Source: Amaurobius ferox (taxonomy: Eukaryota; Arthropoda; Arachnida; Araneae; Amaurobiidae). Taken from it: DNA of 64,000 nucleotides. The first letter of the stretch is position 1. Each line of letters begins with the position of its first letter. Position numbers and translations under genes: made by a program. Location of the stretch: contig OX578144.1 of NCBI GenBank assembly GCA_951213105.1, forward strand, positions 81,690,301 to 81,754,300, read 5' to 3'. The notes under the pieces were generated by a model. It did no database searches, had not been told where the DNA came from, and was given only the letters and a program-made list of their open reading frames with translations. Positions 34,633 to 45,085 of the stretch are shown in pieces.

Positions 34633-35468
34633 CAGTGTTCTTCAACCTTTGTCATCCCGCAGAACCCTTTTTTGAGATATTTTTTTTATGGAACCCTTCG
34701 TTCAGTAGCACACCCATTGATTTTAGGGGGGATGTGTCATATTACGTATTACATGTTATGAACAAGGTGCGTTCCTGCCTTTGTTATAAAAACATTATAA
34801 AGATATAAATTTGCATTAATTCAAACAAGAAGATAAATATTCCATATAATGTATTTGTATTATACATACATATGAAATTGAAAACAAAGAAATTGAAATT
34901 GAAATCAATTGAAATTGAAAATGAAATTCAATTGAAATTGAAATCAATTGAAAACAAAGAAATTGTCATATGAAATTGAAAACAAAGAAAAACAAAACAA
35001 AAACAAAAATTAAAAAAATATTTAAAAAAAATTAATGACTTTGCTGTGCTTGTTTATTACTGCACAATTTATCAATACCCATATAGATCGGTGATAATTG
35101 GAGACGCATATCGTTTTCGGCATTAAGTCGATTTCTATACTTGGTTTTTGTAGCGACGTATGTGGAAAAGGATGTCTCACAGAGGCAAGTTGTTACGAAA
35201 GGCATCAATTCTTTTACTGCGCGTTTGGAAATTTCCGGATATTCTCCCAATAATTTTATCCAAAAGTGCCATCCTGTCCAAATGTAGATTTTAATGTTGT
35301 GTCGGTACATATATCTATAAGTTGCTCTCTTTCTTTAATTGGCAAGGTATCTACATCACTACACTCATTAAAAGGATTTTCATTCGAATTGTAGTATCGC
35401 CTCGCGGAACCCCTAAAGAGTTTTAATGGAACCCTAGGGTTCCGCGGAACACAGGTTGAAGAACACTG
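34633..35468 (-). mobile_element. hAT element, internally deleted (836 bp)
   Basis: Perfect 15-bp terminal inverted repeats CAGTGTTCTTCAACC (34633-34647 and 35454-35468) are flanked by a perfect 8-bp duplication TACTAGAA (34625-34632 and 35469-35476). Beyond the 15 bp the repeats continue imperfectly with a CCGCGGAACCC-type block. The coding remnant is the C-terminal part of a hAT transposase on the minus strand. The AAATTGAAA-type simple repeat at 34871-35010 fills the left side. A full hAT needs 2.5-4 kb, so this is a deletion derivative. Confidence 0.93.
35035..35385 (-). pseudogene. hAT transposase C-terminal dimerisation region
   Basis: Minus-strand reading: NENPFNECSDVDTLP, then LIDICTDTTLKSTFGQDGTF, then a frameshift near 35270 and FWIKLLGEYPEISKRAVKEL. 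Next comes LMPFVTTCLCETSFSTYVAT, then KTKYRNRLNAENDMRLQLSP. This matches the hAT C-terminal dimerisation region of the ZBED5/SCAND3-like group, where 'LPF.TTYLCE.GFS' and 'KTK.RNRL' are typical. The catalytic part and BED finger are missing. Split between two short ORFs by the frameshift. Confidence 0.85.
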
Positions 35469-35784
35469 TACTAGAAGATTTAAAGATACTCCCATATTCT
35501 GACGTCAGATCCATGGCGTTGGGAGTATCTGCGGCTTCGTTTAAATGAAGCACCTTTGCAGGTAGAAGTCCGGAGAAGCTTCAAAGTTTGCTTGTTGACG
35601 TTTAGCTGAGAAAAAAGGAATGACCTTCACGCTCCTACTAGGAGAAAAACTCCCGACATACTTCACCCATTCCTCCCAATGCCATCTCCCTCGCCACGAT
35701 GACAACAGCAACAACAAAGGAGGAGCATAGCCTAATGAGTAGGACTCGATATTAGAGTTGTTACAGAACGCATTTTTTTGGACT

Positions 35785-35960
35785 ATAAGGTTATTGGAAA
35801 GCTTAAGCAACGCATATAAGCACAAATAAACATATAATGTTGCATATAGTTGTTTTGGGGATACATTGGATACCCTTCGCCAGTGCAAGAGAACTAATAA
35901 ACCCGAAATCCAAACGAGGAATGGGTTCCAAAGGACGAAACAAATGGGATTATATACCCA
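35785..35960 (+). repeat. Dispersed repeat shared with 16085-16260
   Basis: ATAAGCACAAATAAACATAT, GTTTTGGGGATACATTGGAT and 'CAGTGCAAGAGAACTAATAAACC' follow the same order as the copy at 16 kb. Function and class are unknown. Confidence 0.55.
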
Positions 35961-36329
35961 AAACTTGGGTTAAGAGAGAGCCAATAAGAAATCAGTATAG
36001 AAAGCAGCCCAGCCAATCTGAATAAGAAGGGTTGTTGTCATATTCAGGAATGATACAATAAACAACACTTTCATGATAATTTAGTACTGAGAGTGTTTAA
36101 AATGACCTCCGTCAGAGACAATGCACGTTTGAATTCCAGAAAGAGTATTACCGCATACTATGACAAGCAGTGCTGATGTCACCGTATTACAGGTTCTGAT
36201 GATACAAGTTTTTGGCAAATATGTATTGCCTTCCATGGACGCGTTCCGTTCGTTTCTAATGTCGATTTCTATTAATAAGGCAATGCTTCACAATAAATTA
36301 AAATAACTTCGTTAAAAACAAAGTGTAAC

Positions 36330-36516
36330 ACAAAATAATAGTGTTGACTGGTTTCAAAGGCAAGAACAAGCCCTCTTTGTCAGAACGTACAAGAAGAGCA
36401 AAATCCACTCGTAAGATGCTGATTTAACTCTCACGAGTGAAGATTACGATTTTTGTGTGTTCTGATAAAGAAGGCTGTTTCTTGGTACCAAAACACGTCG
36501 ATACTATTATTTTTGT
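36330..36516. mobile_element. Short foldback, 187 bp
   Basis: The arm ACAAAATAATAGTGTTGACT + ...TCTTTGTCAGAAC (36330-36385) is inverted at 36459-36516. An inner hairpin uses CACTCGT/ACGAGTG. No target duplication is resolved. Confidence 0.65.
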
Positions 36517-36759
36517 CTTGTATGCAACTTTTAATGAGGTTGTTTTATTTTATTACCTTAGCAACAGTTTGAACTGCACGTAATGCTCTACAATTTTATC
36601 ACTGGATTTTTTCTCGCTTTCATGCCGCGTTTGTTATTCTAACTTTTTAAATTCTCCACTAGAAGGCACTGCCATAACTTTTATTCGATCAGTCATGGCC
36701 ACTTTACTATAGGCAGTCACAATGTTTGCATTCCTGAACTTTTAAGGACTGTGCCAGCT

Positions 36760-37225
36760 GACATTTAAACATAAACGTAAATTTTATTAAAAGTTAAATG
36801 GGAAATGGAGTATTACATGGAAAAATTATCCACTTCATTAAAGTATTGGAGGAAGTAATTACAGTTCCTTAAAAGAACTTTTAAACATTTCCCGAATTTT
36901 CCAAAGCACCTATTAGAGGTATGACATTCAATAAAACTGAATGCATATACAGTATTAAAGAGTTACGTAGATTTATTGTTATTGGAAACTGCTGATAAAC
37001 ATAAAATATAGAAGAAAGAACAAACTTACGACATCGTCTCGATTCAATAATTAATAACTGCCGATTAACTTAACTACCGAATCGACGTTTTCGATCTTCG
37101 ATACGCATTTATCGAATACCCACAAAAAGGCCATTTCTAGTAAATAAGGGAACAGTTAAAGTTGCGATTAAGGAAATTTCTATGGTGCAGAATTGATTGA
37201 CATAATATACGCATTAAATAAAATA
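36760..37225 (+). repeat. Direct repeat, right copy, next to FB3
   Basis: Same ~470-bp sequence as 33890-34372, in the same orientation. It begins just after the FB3 right arm. Confidence 0.75.
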
Positions 37226-37519
37226 AAAATGACTTTCATAATCGTTATCGTATTCGATCGAGAACATTTTGTTATTTTCTCTTCCTGAAGGAGAGTGTTG
37301 TTGAAGAGAAGCGAGGTCCGAGCGTAGCTTCCTTAATAACGACTCAAATTTGATTGAGTGAGAAAGTTTGTTTGACATGGTAATACTAAAAAAATTCGAA
37401 TAAAATTTCGTGCTTAATTTGAACTAATCATGTTTTAGGCCATGGCATAATCCGAATTTTAAATTTCAACTTATGTAATGAGATATTCGAGGTTATATAA
37501 TATTAATTCTATGGAGAAA
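37226..37519. other. Unassigned, no feature seen
   Basis: AT-rich DNA between the right direct repeat and the composite element. No repeat end, frame or RNA signal is recognised. Confidence 0.4.
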
Positions 37520-38650
37520 AAATAATTGAAGGAAAAATGGGCGCCAAACAGAATATTCGTCTGGTATAAGTTGTATAATTGTACAAATTACTAGACAGTT
37601 TTGTGCATTAATTATTTCATATTTCGGTTTTATTATTTTGAGTCTTTACTATTTTCATGAAATAAACGTCGCAGTTATTAAACATGTAGCTAGACACATT
37701 GTTTTGGTTCAGTTTCAAGAGTTTCAAGAGATATTCAAATTTTAGGTGCGAAAACGTTTTTAGGTCAAATGTAAAATCGATCCGTATAAAAAAGCGTTAA
37801 TTTGTTTACAGTAAGCGGGTCCTGAAAGTCTGAACACGACTATTGCAGTCTTTTTAGTCAAAGTTCAATCTTTTTGGAAATTTGATGCCAGATACTTAGT
37901 AAGAGTGGCTTTGTCAGTCTCTGTAAAATGTAGCAAAATTATAGCACGTAACACGAATATTTTCTGTTATTGTTGATACAGACTATTTCATTTTGAACAG
38001 TGAATAATAATATCAAAACCGGCTAATGGATTTTGTCATTTGAAATTGGGTATCTGCTATCATAAGAACCAATTTGTTTAAGGGGGTGGGGGAGATCCTC
38101 CACACCAAGTCCCAAATCATTTTGGAGTTCAATATTCCTAATTCTATAAATCAATCATTATTTCGTCAACTTTATTATGTAAAGAACCTTGCTGTCCCAA
38201 CCGGAAATCGAAACATTAATCTCCGAACTGGTCAGCTGACTCTTTACCGTTGAGCTACTGGGACGAAATTGCAAGCTCTTATCGCCGAAGTGGGCTCTGC
38301 ATGCTCAACCCTCTAATGTCAGATTGGCGGGAAACTGACAATTTGAGTAACCACCTCCTGCTATTTTTACCTCCGCTTGCCTCCTGCTACTACTATTTTT
38401 ACCCAGGTAAGTATCCTGCGTGGTCGTTATTCTTTCAATTTGAAATCGGCGCTCAATCTTTTCCAGAGTCCACTGAATCTGTACTAGTCATACTAGGGTC
38501 ATTTTCAAACCTCCGACATCTTTGCACTAACCTACAGGGTTGATTTGTTGGGACGCCATCGTAAAGAGCCTTGCTGCTCCAACTGGGAATCGAACCTTGG
38601 ATCTTCGATCTTGTATCTCCGGCAACACTAACGCGGTGAATTGACGACAA
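37520..38650 (-). mobile_element. tRNA-punctuated composite element, minus copy
   Basis: The order on the minus strand is tRNA-like segment (about 38565-38640), body (~310 bp), tRNA-like segment (38185-38260), then a ~590-bp unit down to about 37520. It is the inverted counterpart of 47367-48875. The tRNA-like segment shows a box A (TAGCTCAACGGTAAAGA) and part of box B. No protein frame. The ORFs near 38250-38653 are readings of the composite. Confidence 0.7.
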
Positions 38651-39135
38651 CACACCGCATTTACGCCATAGGCAGGAGCATAGCGAAACCTCATGGCTCA
38701 GCCGTGCTGATGCTGAGACCTCGTGCTCACTAGCACATCGAAGAAATGAGATTTCAGTTAGTGATTTCGATTAAGGCCACTAGTCACAACGTTAATAACA
38801 CAAACGCAGACAGATTCCGAACTCTAAAATGTAATAGTTGCTCTAGTTTTATATATCACTGTTAACAAGATCTAAAAGATTTCAGGTAGTAATGAATCTG
38901 CGATGAAACGTAATTATTATTTGAATTAATTACTCTTTATTATCTTTTAAATATGTACTCATAAAGTGGCGTCATTGCGATGTTTTGATAAAATAACCCT
39001 CAAAATTTCTCTTAACAGTGAGAGTTAATTTACCTAATGATACCTTTTGCACTCGACGGGGTAAGTAAAATCGTGTCCAGCTCTTGGAGCCAGCGGCCCA
39101 TTGGGCGTAGCCCGATCCCCGATATGAAAGTCCAA

Positions 39136-39137
<2 letters not shown>
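38651..39137. other. Unassigned, no feature seen
   Basis: Includes a short CG-rich piece (38660-38760) of unknown origin next to the composite. Confidence 0.35.
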
Positions 39138-39174
<37 letters not shown>

Positions 39175-39365
39175 CATACATACACACACTAATATACATA
39201 TACAGACATCCATACACTAATATCGTATAACATACATAACCTCAAAAAGTTCGATTAGAGTTCAGGGATGCTTGAAAAGTGTTCTTCCGTTGAAAACTCG
39301 CATTCGAATTTTCGGCCCCGTCACAATACTTTCCCTTTATATTATACTACGTATGAAGGGAAAGT
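39138..39365 (-). mobile_element. Family A fragment A11
   Basis: (AC)n, 'CAGGGATGCTTGAAAAGTG', GAAAACTCGCATTCGAATTT and the hairpin ACTTTCCCTTTATATTATAC/GGGAAAGT form the hairpin-side third of Family A. The rest is missing. Confidence 0.8.
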
Positions 39366-39446
39366 AAAAACCTCCTAAAGTTTGTTTTCCTTTTAATGAA
39401 GAGAAACTGTAGATAAATATTTTGTCCTATTGCTAATTGCAGGTTT

Positions 39447-39560
39447 TCTGCGTCATAGGATTATCGATAAACAATTTTAAATTGTTTAATAACAATTTAG
39501 TGGACCCCGTTATAGGGCAGATACCGTTTCGACTTGATACCGGAGCGTTTAGAATGTTAT
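39447..39560 (+). pseudogene. Possible retroviral-type protease trace
   Basis: One frame reads CVIGLSINNFKLFNNNLVDP, then VIGQIPFRLDTGAFRMLLM, with DTGA at 39536-39547, the active-site form of Ty3/Gypsy aspartic proteases (the family has DTGA.S/T..L). About 200 bp downstream begins an LTR-G copy, which supports the reading. It is short and flanked by non-coding DNA, so it may be coincidence. Confidence 0.4.
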
Positions 39561-39729
39561 TAATGGTAGGTGGAACTAAAATAATTTTCAGCATCGCTTC
39601 TGGTTTCTAAGTTATCAAAGGAGTCTAAATATTGAGATTAAAGTGTAAAATGCTTTCATTGGAGTCTCTTTCGAAAACCAGACGGAGAAAACACTCGTAT
39701 AGGCAAAATTTCTTATGACGTGAGTCTAG

Positions 39730-40712
39730 GGTTGTCAGATGCTGAAGTTAAGAAGAGGGTTGACAGATTTGGCAATTTATCGCCAATCTGGCAACTTTTC
39801 AAAGGTTCGAGAAACACCTCGAACTAACCAATATTCTACGCAATATGTGAGATTTCCAGAAGTTTCTATAGAGAGCCTATGAAAGGAGTCAGAGATCAGT
39901 TGACGTGAATTGAACTGTGATATTCGTCAATGTTTTGAGAATAGTAGCTGCTGTTTTGTGAAATGAAATACGTCAATGTTTCGTGAATAGTATCTGTTGT
40001 GAAATTGAGGCATATGCGGCAGCAAAGACATCTGATCAAAGATGCTTGGAACCTGTACCCGAATTATAAGAATGGAGGAGAAGCTAGCTTTTGCTCAGTG
40101 ATTATAATGCCGGTCTACGAAGCAAAGGGTCCCTGGCTCAGTGCTCGGCGACTCCCAATCGCCACAGTGGTTACCCTGGACATACGAGCACGGAAAAACC
40201 TTCCTCTCCACTGATTTCACCTCTCAACACGAGATGGCAGCACCACACGGAGTCAGAGGCCTTGCCACTCCCTTCCTGGTTGGCCACGACACACGTCATG
40301 CCCGAGGCAACACGCCTCCCGGCCTTCAGCCCCTCAACTGCATTTCGGGGGACACGCAAGGGTTTCCTCAGCGGCCCCCCTCCTCGCCGAAATTAGACCG
40401 GGGCCTTCATCAGGTGAGGGAGTGTGCGGCAGCAAAGACATCTGATCAAATATGCTTGGAACCTGTACCCGAATTATAAAAACGGAGGAGAAGCTAGCTT
40501 TTGCTCAGTGATTATAATGTCGGTCTTGTAAGCACTAGGTCCCTGGTTCGGGGCCTGGCGACGCCCAATCGCCACACATATAAATGCTGTTTTACAGTAT
40601 ATTGTTCCTGCTTACGCTGTGCTTGTGAATAAACGTGTTAGTTATTCAGAAATTTGGGCTCATTCTTGTATCCTGAATACGCATCCACGTTTCCAGAGGA
40701 TCTGTCGTAATA
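39730..40712 (+). mobile_element. LTR-G copy interrupted by a tRNA-related insert
   Basis: CCTATGAAAGGAGTCAGAGA, TCAGTTGACGTGAATTGAAC and TGTCAATGTTTTGAGAATAG match the other LTR-G copies. After an insert (40016-40575) the 3' part resumes with ATTGTTCCTGCTTACGCTGT and ends CGTAATA at 40712. The 5' border is unclear. Confidence 0.65.
40016..40575 (+). mobile_element. Insert with two 150-bp tRNA-like direct repeats
   Basis: GCGGCAGCAAAGACATCTGA starts direct repeats at about 40016-40168 and 40423-40575 (period 408 bp). Each ends in a tRNA-like segment with a box A (GCTCAGTGATTA) and a box B best seen in the second copy (GGTCCCTGGTTCGGGGCC). The 255-bp unique middle is GC-rich with CCGAAATTAGACCGGGGCCT, reminiscent of the SINE body in reverse. 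It could be a tandem SINE, or a TRIM-like element with short direct ends. The overlapping 62-112-aa frames are not supported as genes. Confidence 0.5.
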
Positions 40713-40905
40713 ATACGCAGAGATATATTTTATAGAAGTAACCATGCTTTGCATACTACGATATAAAGAAATTATTGTTTTCTATGATATTTTGAAAAGC
40801 GCGTCGAAAATTATGTTGAAAGACTTCCTGAATACTCCTGTCTGTGAGGTACTTGGATACGATAAATCGAAATTAAACACGTACCACTATGATGTTTCAT
40901 GTGTA

Positions 40906-41662
40906 AACTAGAACGAATTACCCGACGTTGCCCGGGTCCTAAAAAGCACCTTCTATTTAAATTATATATATATATATATAACACCACTAAATTTCCAAAT
41001 CGGTTATTTTGAAACAAAATAATTTCCCTTTTTCTGTTCCCACCCAAAATTCTTTAGTTCCGACGCATGTGTTGTCGGGTATAACTATTTTCCGCGCATG
41101 CGCACAAACATCCACTTCTCCCATAACAACGCCCAGCAAATCGGAGAAAAAATAATATCGAGACAATTCATTTTTGTTAGAATTCAAAGATATGCACCTT
41201 TATTTTTGTCAAACTATAAAATTGTGCTGATCTTCCTTTTTCGTATGCGGCGAAATAAGGAAATAGAAAAATGGATATTTCGATGTATCTAAAAATAAAT
41301 AAATAAATAAATATGAAAGAATCGTTCTACGGATTCGATTCAAAAATTTGTCAGAAAGAACGTTCTTTGCTCTTACCGATGATGTCGAGATGGAAATACT
41401 GTGATAATATTTTCGATCGTTAAGGAAATGATTTGTGTAAAATAGTTCTCAAAATAGTGCTTTAACACAAAATAACTAAAAAACAAAGTCTAATTTAAAA
41501 AAAAAAATCTCGCCGAGGTTTCGGGAGATCAGCTAATCGTGTACCGAATTTCATATCTGTCTGAAGATTAGATTTTCGTCTTCAGACGACATACAGAACG
41601 ACATACAGGCAGACAGAGAGACGGAAAGATTAACATTCTTTTATTATGCAAGATACATTAGG
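40906..41662 (+). mobile_element. Unassigned dispersed element, non-LTR-like 3' end
   Basis: It opens ACTAGAACGAATTACCCGAC, GTTGCCCGGGTCCT, contains a (TA)n at 40962 and closes with 'CCGAATTTCATATCTGTCTGAAG', an ACAGGCAGACAGAGAGACGG stretch and TTTTATTATGCAAGATA. 'CGTTGCCCGGG' and a 'TACCAAATTTC..GACAGACAGAC..TTTATTAT' tail occur in widespread arthropod repeats of RTE-like or unclassified type. Neighbouring 40713-40905 and 41663-42222 show nothing recognised. Confidence 0.4.
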
Positions 41663-42222
41663 TAAAAAACCTGAACTAGGTAGAATGTTTAAAATTTACA
41701 CGGTTAGAATTTAAAATTTAAGACTTTTGTAGTATTATATTTTGTGAGGAATAACAATGATGGTAGTATATTCTATATGCCAAAACGACATTTTAAATTA
41801 CGGTATAGATACAAATAGCAACAAAACAATGAGTTGTAACACAATTCAACAACCAATTTAATATGATAGAATTTATATTCAATTTATATGATATTTGTGG
41901 GGTAGTTCTTTTGTCAACTGAAGAAGATACTTTTTAGGAATTCGTATGAAATATTTTAATAGAACTCACGGATAAAAGCTCGTTGAAATATGTTTTTATT
42001 TGAATTCTGATGCTGATTAGGATACGGCTGGACATAAAGAATACGAAATATGAATATATGCAAAATTTGAGTTGATTTGTATCCCAGGTACTTTATGAAC
42101 AGTCTGAATAAGCTAATGTAAAACGCGTTGTGTAATAGAATGAGTTTCAAAATTCCTTCTAGAATATTTTGTACACATTTTTACACAACAAATACTGAAT
42201 TAGGTTACAAATAAAAAGAAAA

Positions 42223-43127
42223 TCTGATGTGGGCAGCACATAATTTTCCTTATATAATGCAATGAATTTACTACTTTCACAGTAAAAAAAAATCTGATGT
42301 GGGCAGCACATGACTTTCCTTATATAATGTAATGAATTTACTACTTTTACAGTAAAAAAATAGGTTTTTCTTATAGTAGATACTTATATTCTTTACAAGA
42401 TATTGAATTTTCGACAATTGGTTTTCATTTTCATTGATTTATCGTAATTTTAATCCATTTGGCGAGATTTTCGTTAATTTGACAACATTTCAAAAAGTCG
42501 CCAAGTTGGCGACATTCCGCCAAATTCGTCGCCAAAATCTCGCCAAGCTTTACTGACGGAGAAATAAGTTAATTTTATAACAGATAAATGACTATTGGTG
42601 TTCAACTACAAAAGTATTACTCGAAGTATCTTTTCTCATGAATGGAACGAGCTAAATCCACGAGAATGATGTCACCCAATTTATTGCATGGTATTACATA
42701 TGAAAAGTGAACATGTTTCTCAATAGGAAATATATATTTTTTATTTTATATGACTTTTTGATAATTTTTTTTAAAAATGTGAAATATCTCGAGAACGGTT
42801 CATGTTAGCGTTCTAAATTTTATGTTAATCGTTTTCTAATGAAAAATTACATAAGAACTATTTGCGTAAAAAACAATAGACTTCCAGTGTTAATGGATTG
42901 TGATTTTTGTACCAAATTTCGTTTGAATCGGTCGATTCGTTCGTCAGTTATCGTCTCCACAGACTCACTGACACACACAAACACATACTCCCCCCCCACA
43001 CACAGACATCACTTCAAAAATGTTTGATTCGTGATCAGGGATGCTTGAAATGTGCTCTCCCGTCGAAAACTCGAATTTTCGACTCCGTCACAATACTTTC
43101 CTTATACATTATGTATATAAGGAAAGT
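42223..43127 (-). mobile_element. Family A copy A10, with its first 70 bp duplicated
   Basis: The terminus TCTGATGTGGGCAGCACAT is present at 42223 and again at 42293; the 70-bp unit between is nearly identical. The rest is colinear with A2 to the hairpin and GGAAAGT at 43127. The (CA)n is reduced to about 25 bp with a C run (42990-42997). Confidence 0.85.
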
Positions 43128-43916
43128 AATAAGAAATCTTTTTTATAGCTTTCATATGGTGTCAAATGGTACGCACACTTTATTTTTGATGAAACTATTA
43201 GGCATTTTTGTTCTCTTTTGCTTGTTTATTCTATACAATCATTTAAATTTTCGGAAAAACCGGAAGAGACATCTCCAGAACCCGTTATATATATCCTTGG
43301 TGAACCCGCCCTACCTTCTACGGACATCCATGGACATCCATACTAGTCATTATTTAAGCTTACCCAATCCTAAGAAATAGATGTTTCAAGTAAAACAAAA
43401 ATATTGAACTAGAAATAAGAAAGTTAAAATTTATAGTGAATCCCCTTATCGCCTCCGGATTTTAATGCTGAATCTATATCAGTTATCATTTAATTTCTAT
43501 ATATAGTAAATTCTGAAATATGTCTTTCAAGGAAAACCTTTTAGTAAAAACAATAGTATGGCAAAGTTTTTGTTACCAATGATGTCTCCCAGCGAAATAA
43601 ATTTCAAACCTCGAACACATAACCATTTTGTTATTCAATAGTCATTGTATGTCAGAAACTGTTCACGTTAGTGAAATGCGCGTAAAACAAATGAAACTTT
43701 AGTTTTACGGATGGAAAATAGAAAATAATACGGGGACTAACATAAGAAAGGTTGCTTAAGAATTATCAATGCAAAGAGAATCCTTCTAATACTATGACTT
43801 TCAAAGTATGCCAACGGTAATGTTTTAAGTAAGATCTATTATATTTTTCCCAGATGGAGGATTCGAATAATCTGAAGGACAATAATGTAAATGCTTGTTG
43901 GAACTACTTGAAGAAT
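43128..43916. other. Unassigned, no feature seen
   Basis: A 157-aa frame that starts inside A10 continues here to 43380. It reads a transposon tail into unique DNA and is not supported as a gene. Confidence 0.4.
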
Positions 43917-44096
43917 CAGGGCCGCCTATAAAAATTTTAGGCGCCCCTACGAATGTCCATCATATTTCCCTCCATATTCCATTTCCCGACTCTTTATGAA
44001 TTTTTTTTTAAAAAACATATTGGCTGTCCGGGGCCCCTCTGGAGCCCGGGCCTTTCGACTTGAGTGGTGTCCGTCTCCTACACATGAACGGCTCTG
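43917..44096. mobile_element. Small MITE, possibly hAT-like (180 bp)
   Basis: The ends CAGGGCCG / CGGCTCTG are inverted with one mismatch. GAAGAAT flanks both sides (43910-43916 and 44097-44103), a 7-bp match where hAT elements make 8. The inside has palindromic GC-rich pieces (GCCGCC..GGCGCCCC, GGGGCCCC). There is no coding capacity. Confidence 0.6.
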
Positions 44097-44246
44097 GAAG
44101 AATCTATTTTAAACGTATTTGATTGAATAATTATCTGAACTGTATTATGTTAAAACTTTAAGTGCAGTTAACAACTTTAAGTGCAGTTAACAAACTTTAA
44201 CTGCAGTTAACTGATAATTGAAGTTAGAGAATAATAATATTTCGGA

Positions 44247-44280
44247 AGGAGGTGGAGGGGGGGGGGGAGGGGGAGGGGAG
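44247..44280. repeat. Poly-G/AGG tract
   Basis: GGAGGTGGA then a 13-nt G run and GGGGGA repeats. It has the spacing needed for a G-quadruplex. The flank 44281-44760 holds nothing else recognised. Confidence 0.85.
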
Positions 44281-44764
44281 TAAGGTCTCATTTAACTTTC
44301 TTACGCGTTAATATTTCATACACTGTTAAGGTCCACTTGCATCCTAATCTGAATAAGAAGGAAATAAAATAATAATAATAATAAGCTGTACTATTTTATA
44401 AGCTTTCGATCGTAATTTATATTTTAAAAATTTTCGAAAAATGAGTTTGGAAACGTTATTTTTTAAACATTTAAATGTTTCTTTAATTTTAAGTTTCTTT
44501 TTTCAAGGTATGGAAACAGCTCAGTGATGTCCAGGGATTGGATGCATTTAGATGATTTGTTCTACTGTATACAAGGCGATTTGAAAATATTTATACAAAC
44601 TTTATTGAGAGGTAGGAAACATTATATATTTTTTCGTTAGTGAATGTATGTTTTTTCGTTAGTGAATGTAGACGTCACCCTGTGCTGCTAGAGGGCTCTT
44701 GTTAGGAGGTGTGGCAATTGGTTATTTTTCGCCGTCGTCATTTCTAACGCGGACTTCGTTGTAT

Positions 44765-45085
44765 AACATTGAGCATTTCGAGAATATTGATATGGCTAAC
44801 ATGTATTTAGCGTATGGGGTTGCTAATGGAAACAGAAGACCTGTTGCAAGATTGTACTTTGAATGGTAAACAGACGTGTGCCGAACTATAAACATTTTGC
44901 ACGGACAATTGTATGAAACAGGACAATTTCATGTAAATATGTAGGATACTGGTAGGCCGAGAAGTATGCGCACTCAGGATATGAAAGAAAATCTTACTGC
45001 AGGTTAAGGACAATTCAGATAGAAGTATGTGAGCTGTTGCACATAGTCTGGTTGTGAGTTGCTCAGGATCTATACTTGGAGCTTA
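44765..45085 (+). pseudogene. DUF4817-type transposase N-terminal fragment, second family
   Basis: The frame reads NIEHFENIDMANMYLAYGVA, NGNRRPVARLYFEW, stop, TDVCRTINILHGQLYETGQF, then HVNM, stop, DTGRPRSMRTQDMKENLTA. A shift follows, with 'DNSDRSM*AVAHSLVVSCSG'. The YG.A.GN...A.R.Y and RETG.F motifs, the DTGRPR linker, and the second HTH ('RA.A.SL.VS') are those of DUF4817-domain mariner-like transposases. It is more distant from the copy at 17149. The DDE domain is absent and the satellite at 45085 follows at once. Three or more stops. Confidence 0.72.

Larger units (their letters stand above)
34375..36745. mobile_element. Foldback element FB3, host of nested insertions
   Basis: The left arm at 34375-34580 (CTATGAGTGTACACGTTGGG, CTATCGAATAAAAGTGATGT) pairs with the right arm at about 36540-36745 (ACTTTTATTCGATCAGTCAT). 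The segment 36035-36300 matches the loop and right part of FB1. Inside are a hAT element (34633-35468), an unassigned block with a CAACAGCAACAACAAAG run (35500-35785), the dispersed repeat at 35785-35960 and a small hairpin element (36330-36516). Confidence 0.6.

Noticed and set aside
35837..36025. A 62-aa basic frame
   Set aside because: It spans a dispersed repeat (35785-35960) and has no start or domain support.
40091..40479. Two overlapping ~100-aa GC-rich frames
   Set aside because: They lie within the tRNA-like insert of an LTR and have no recognised motif.
42907..43380. A 157-aa frame
   Set aside because: Its first half is the hairpin side of Family A; the second half is unique AT-rich DNA.
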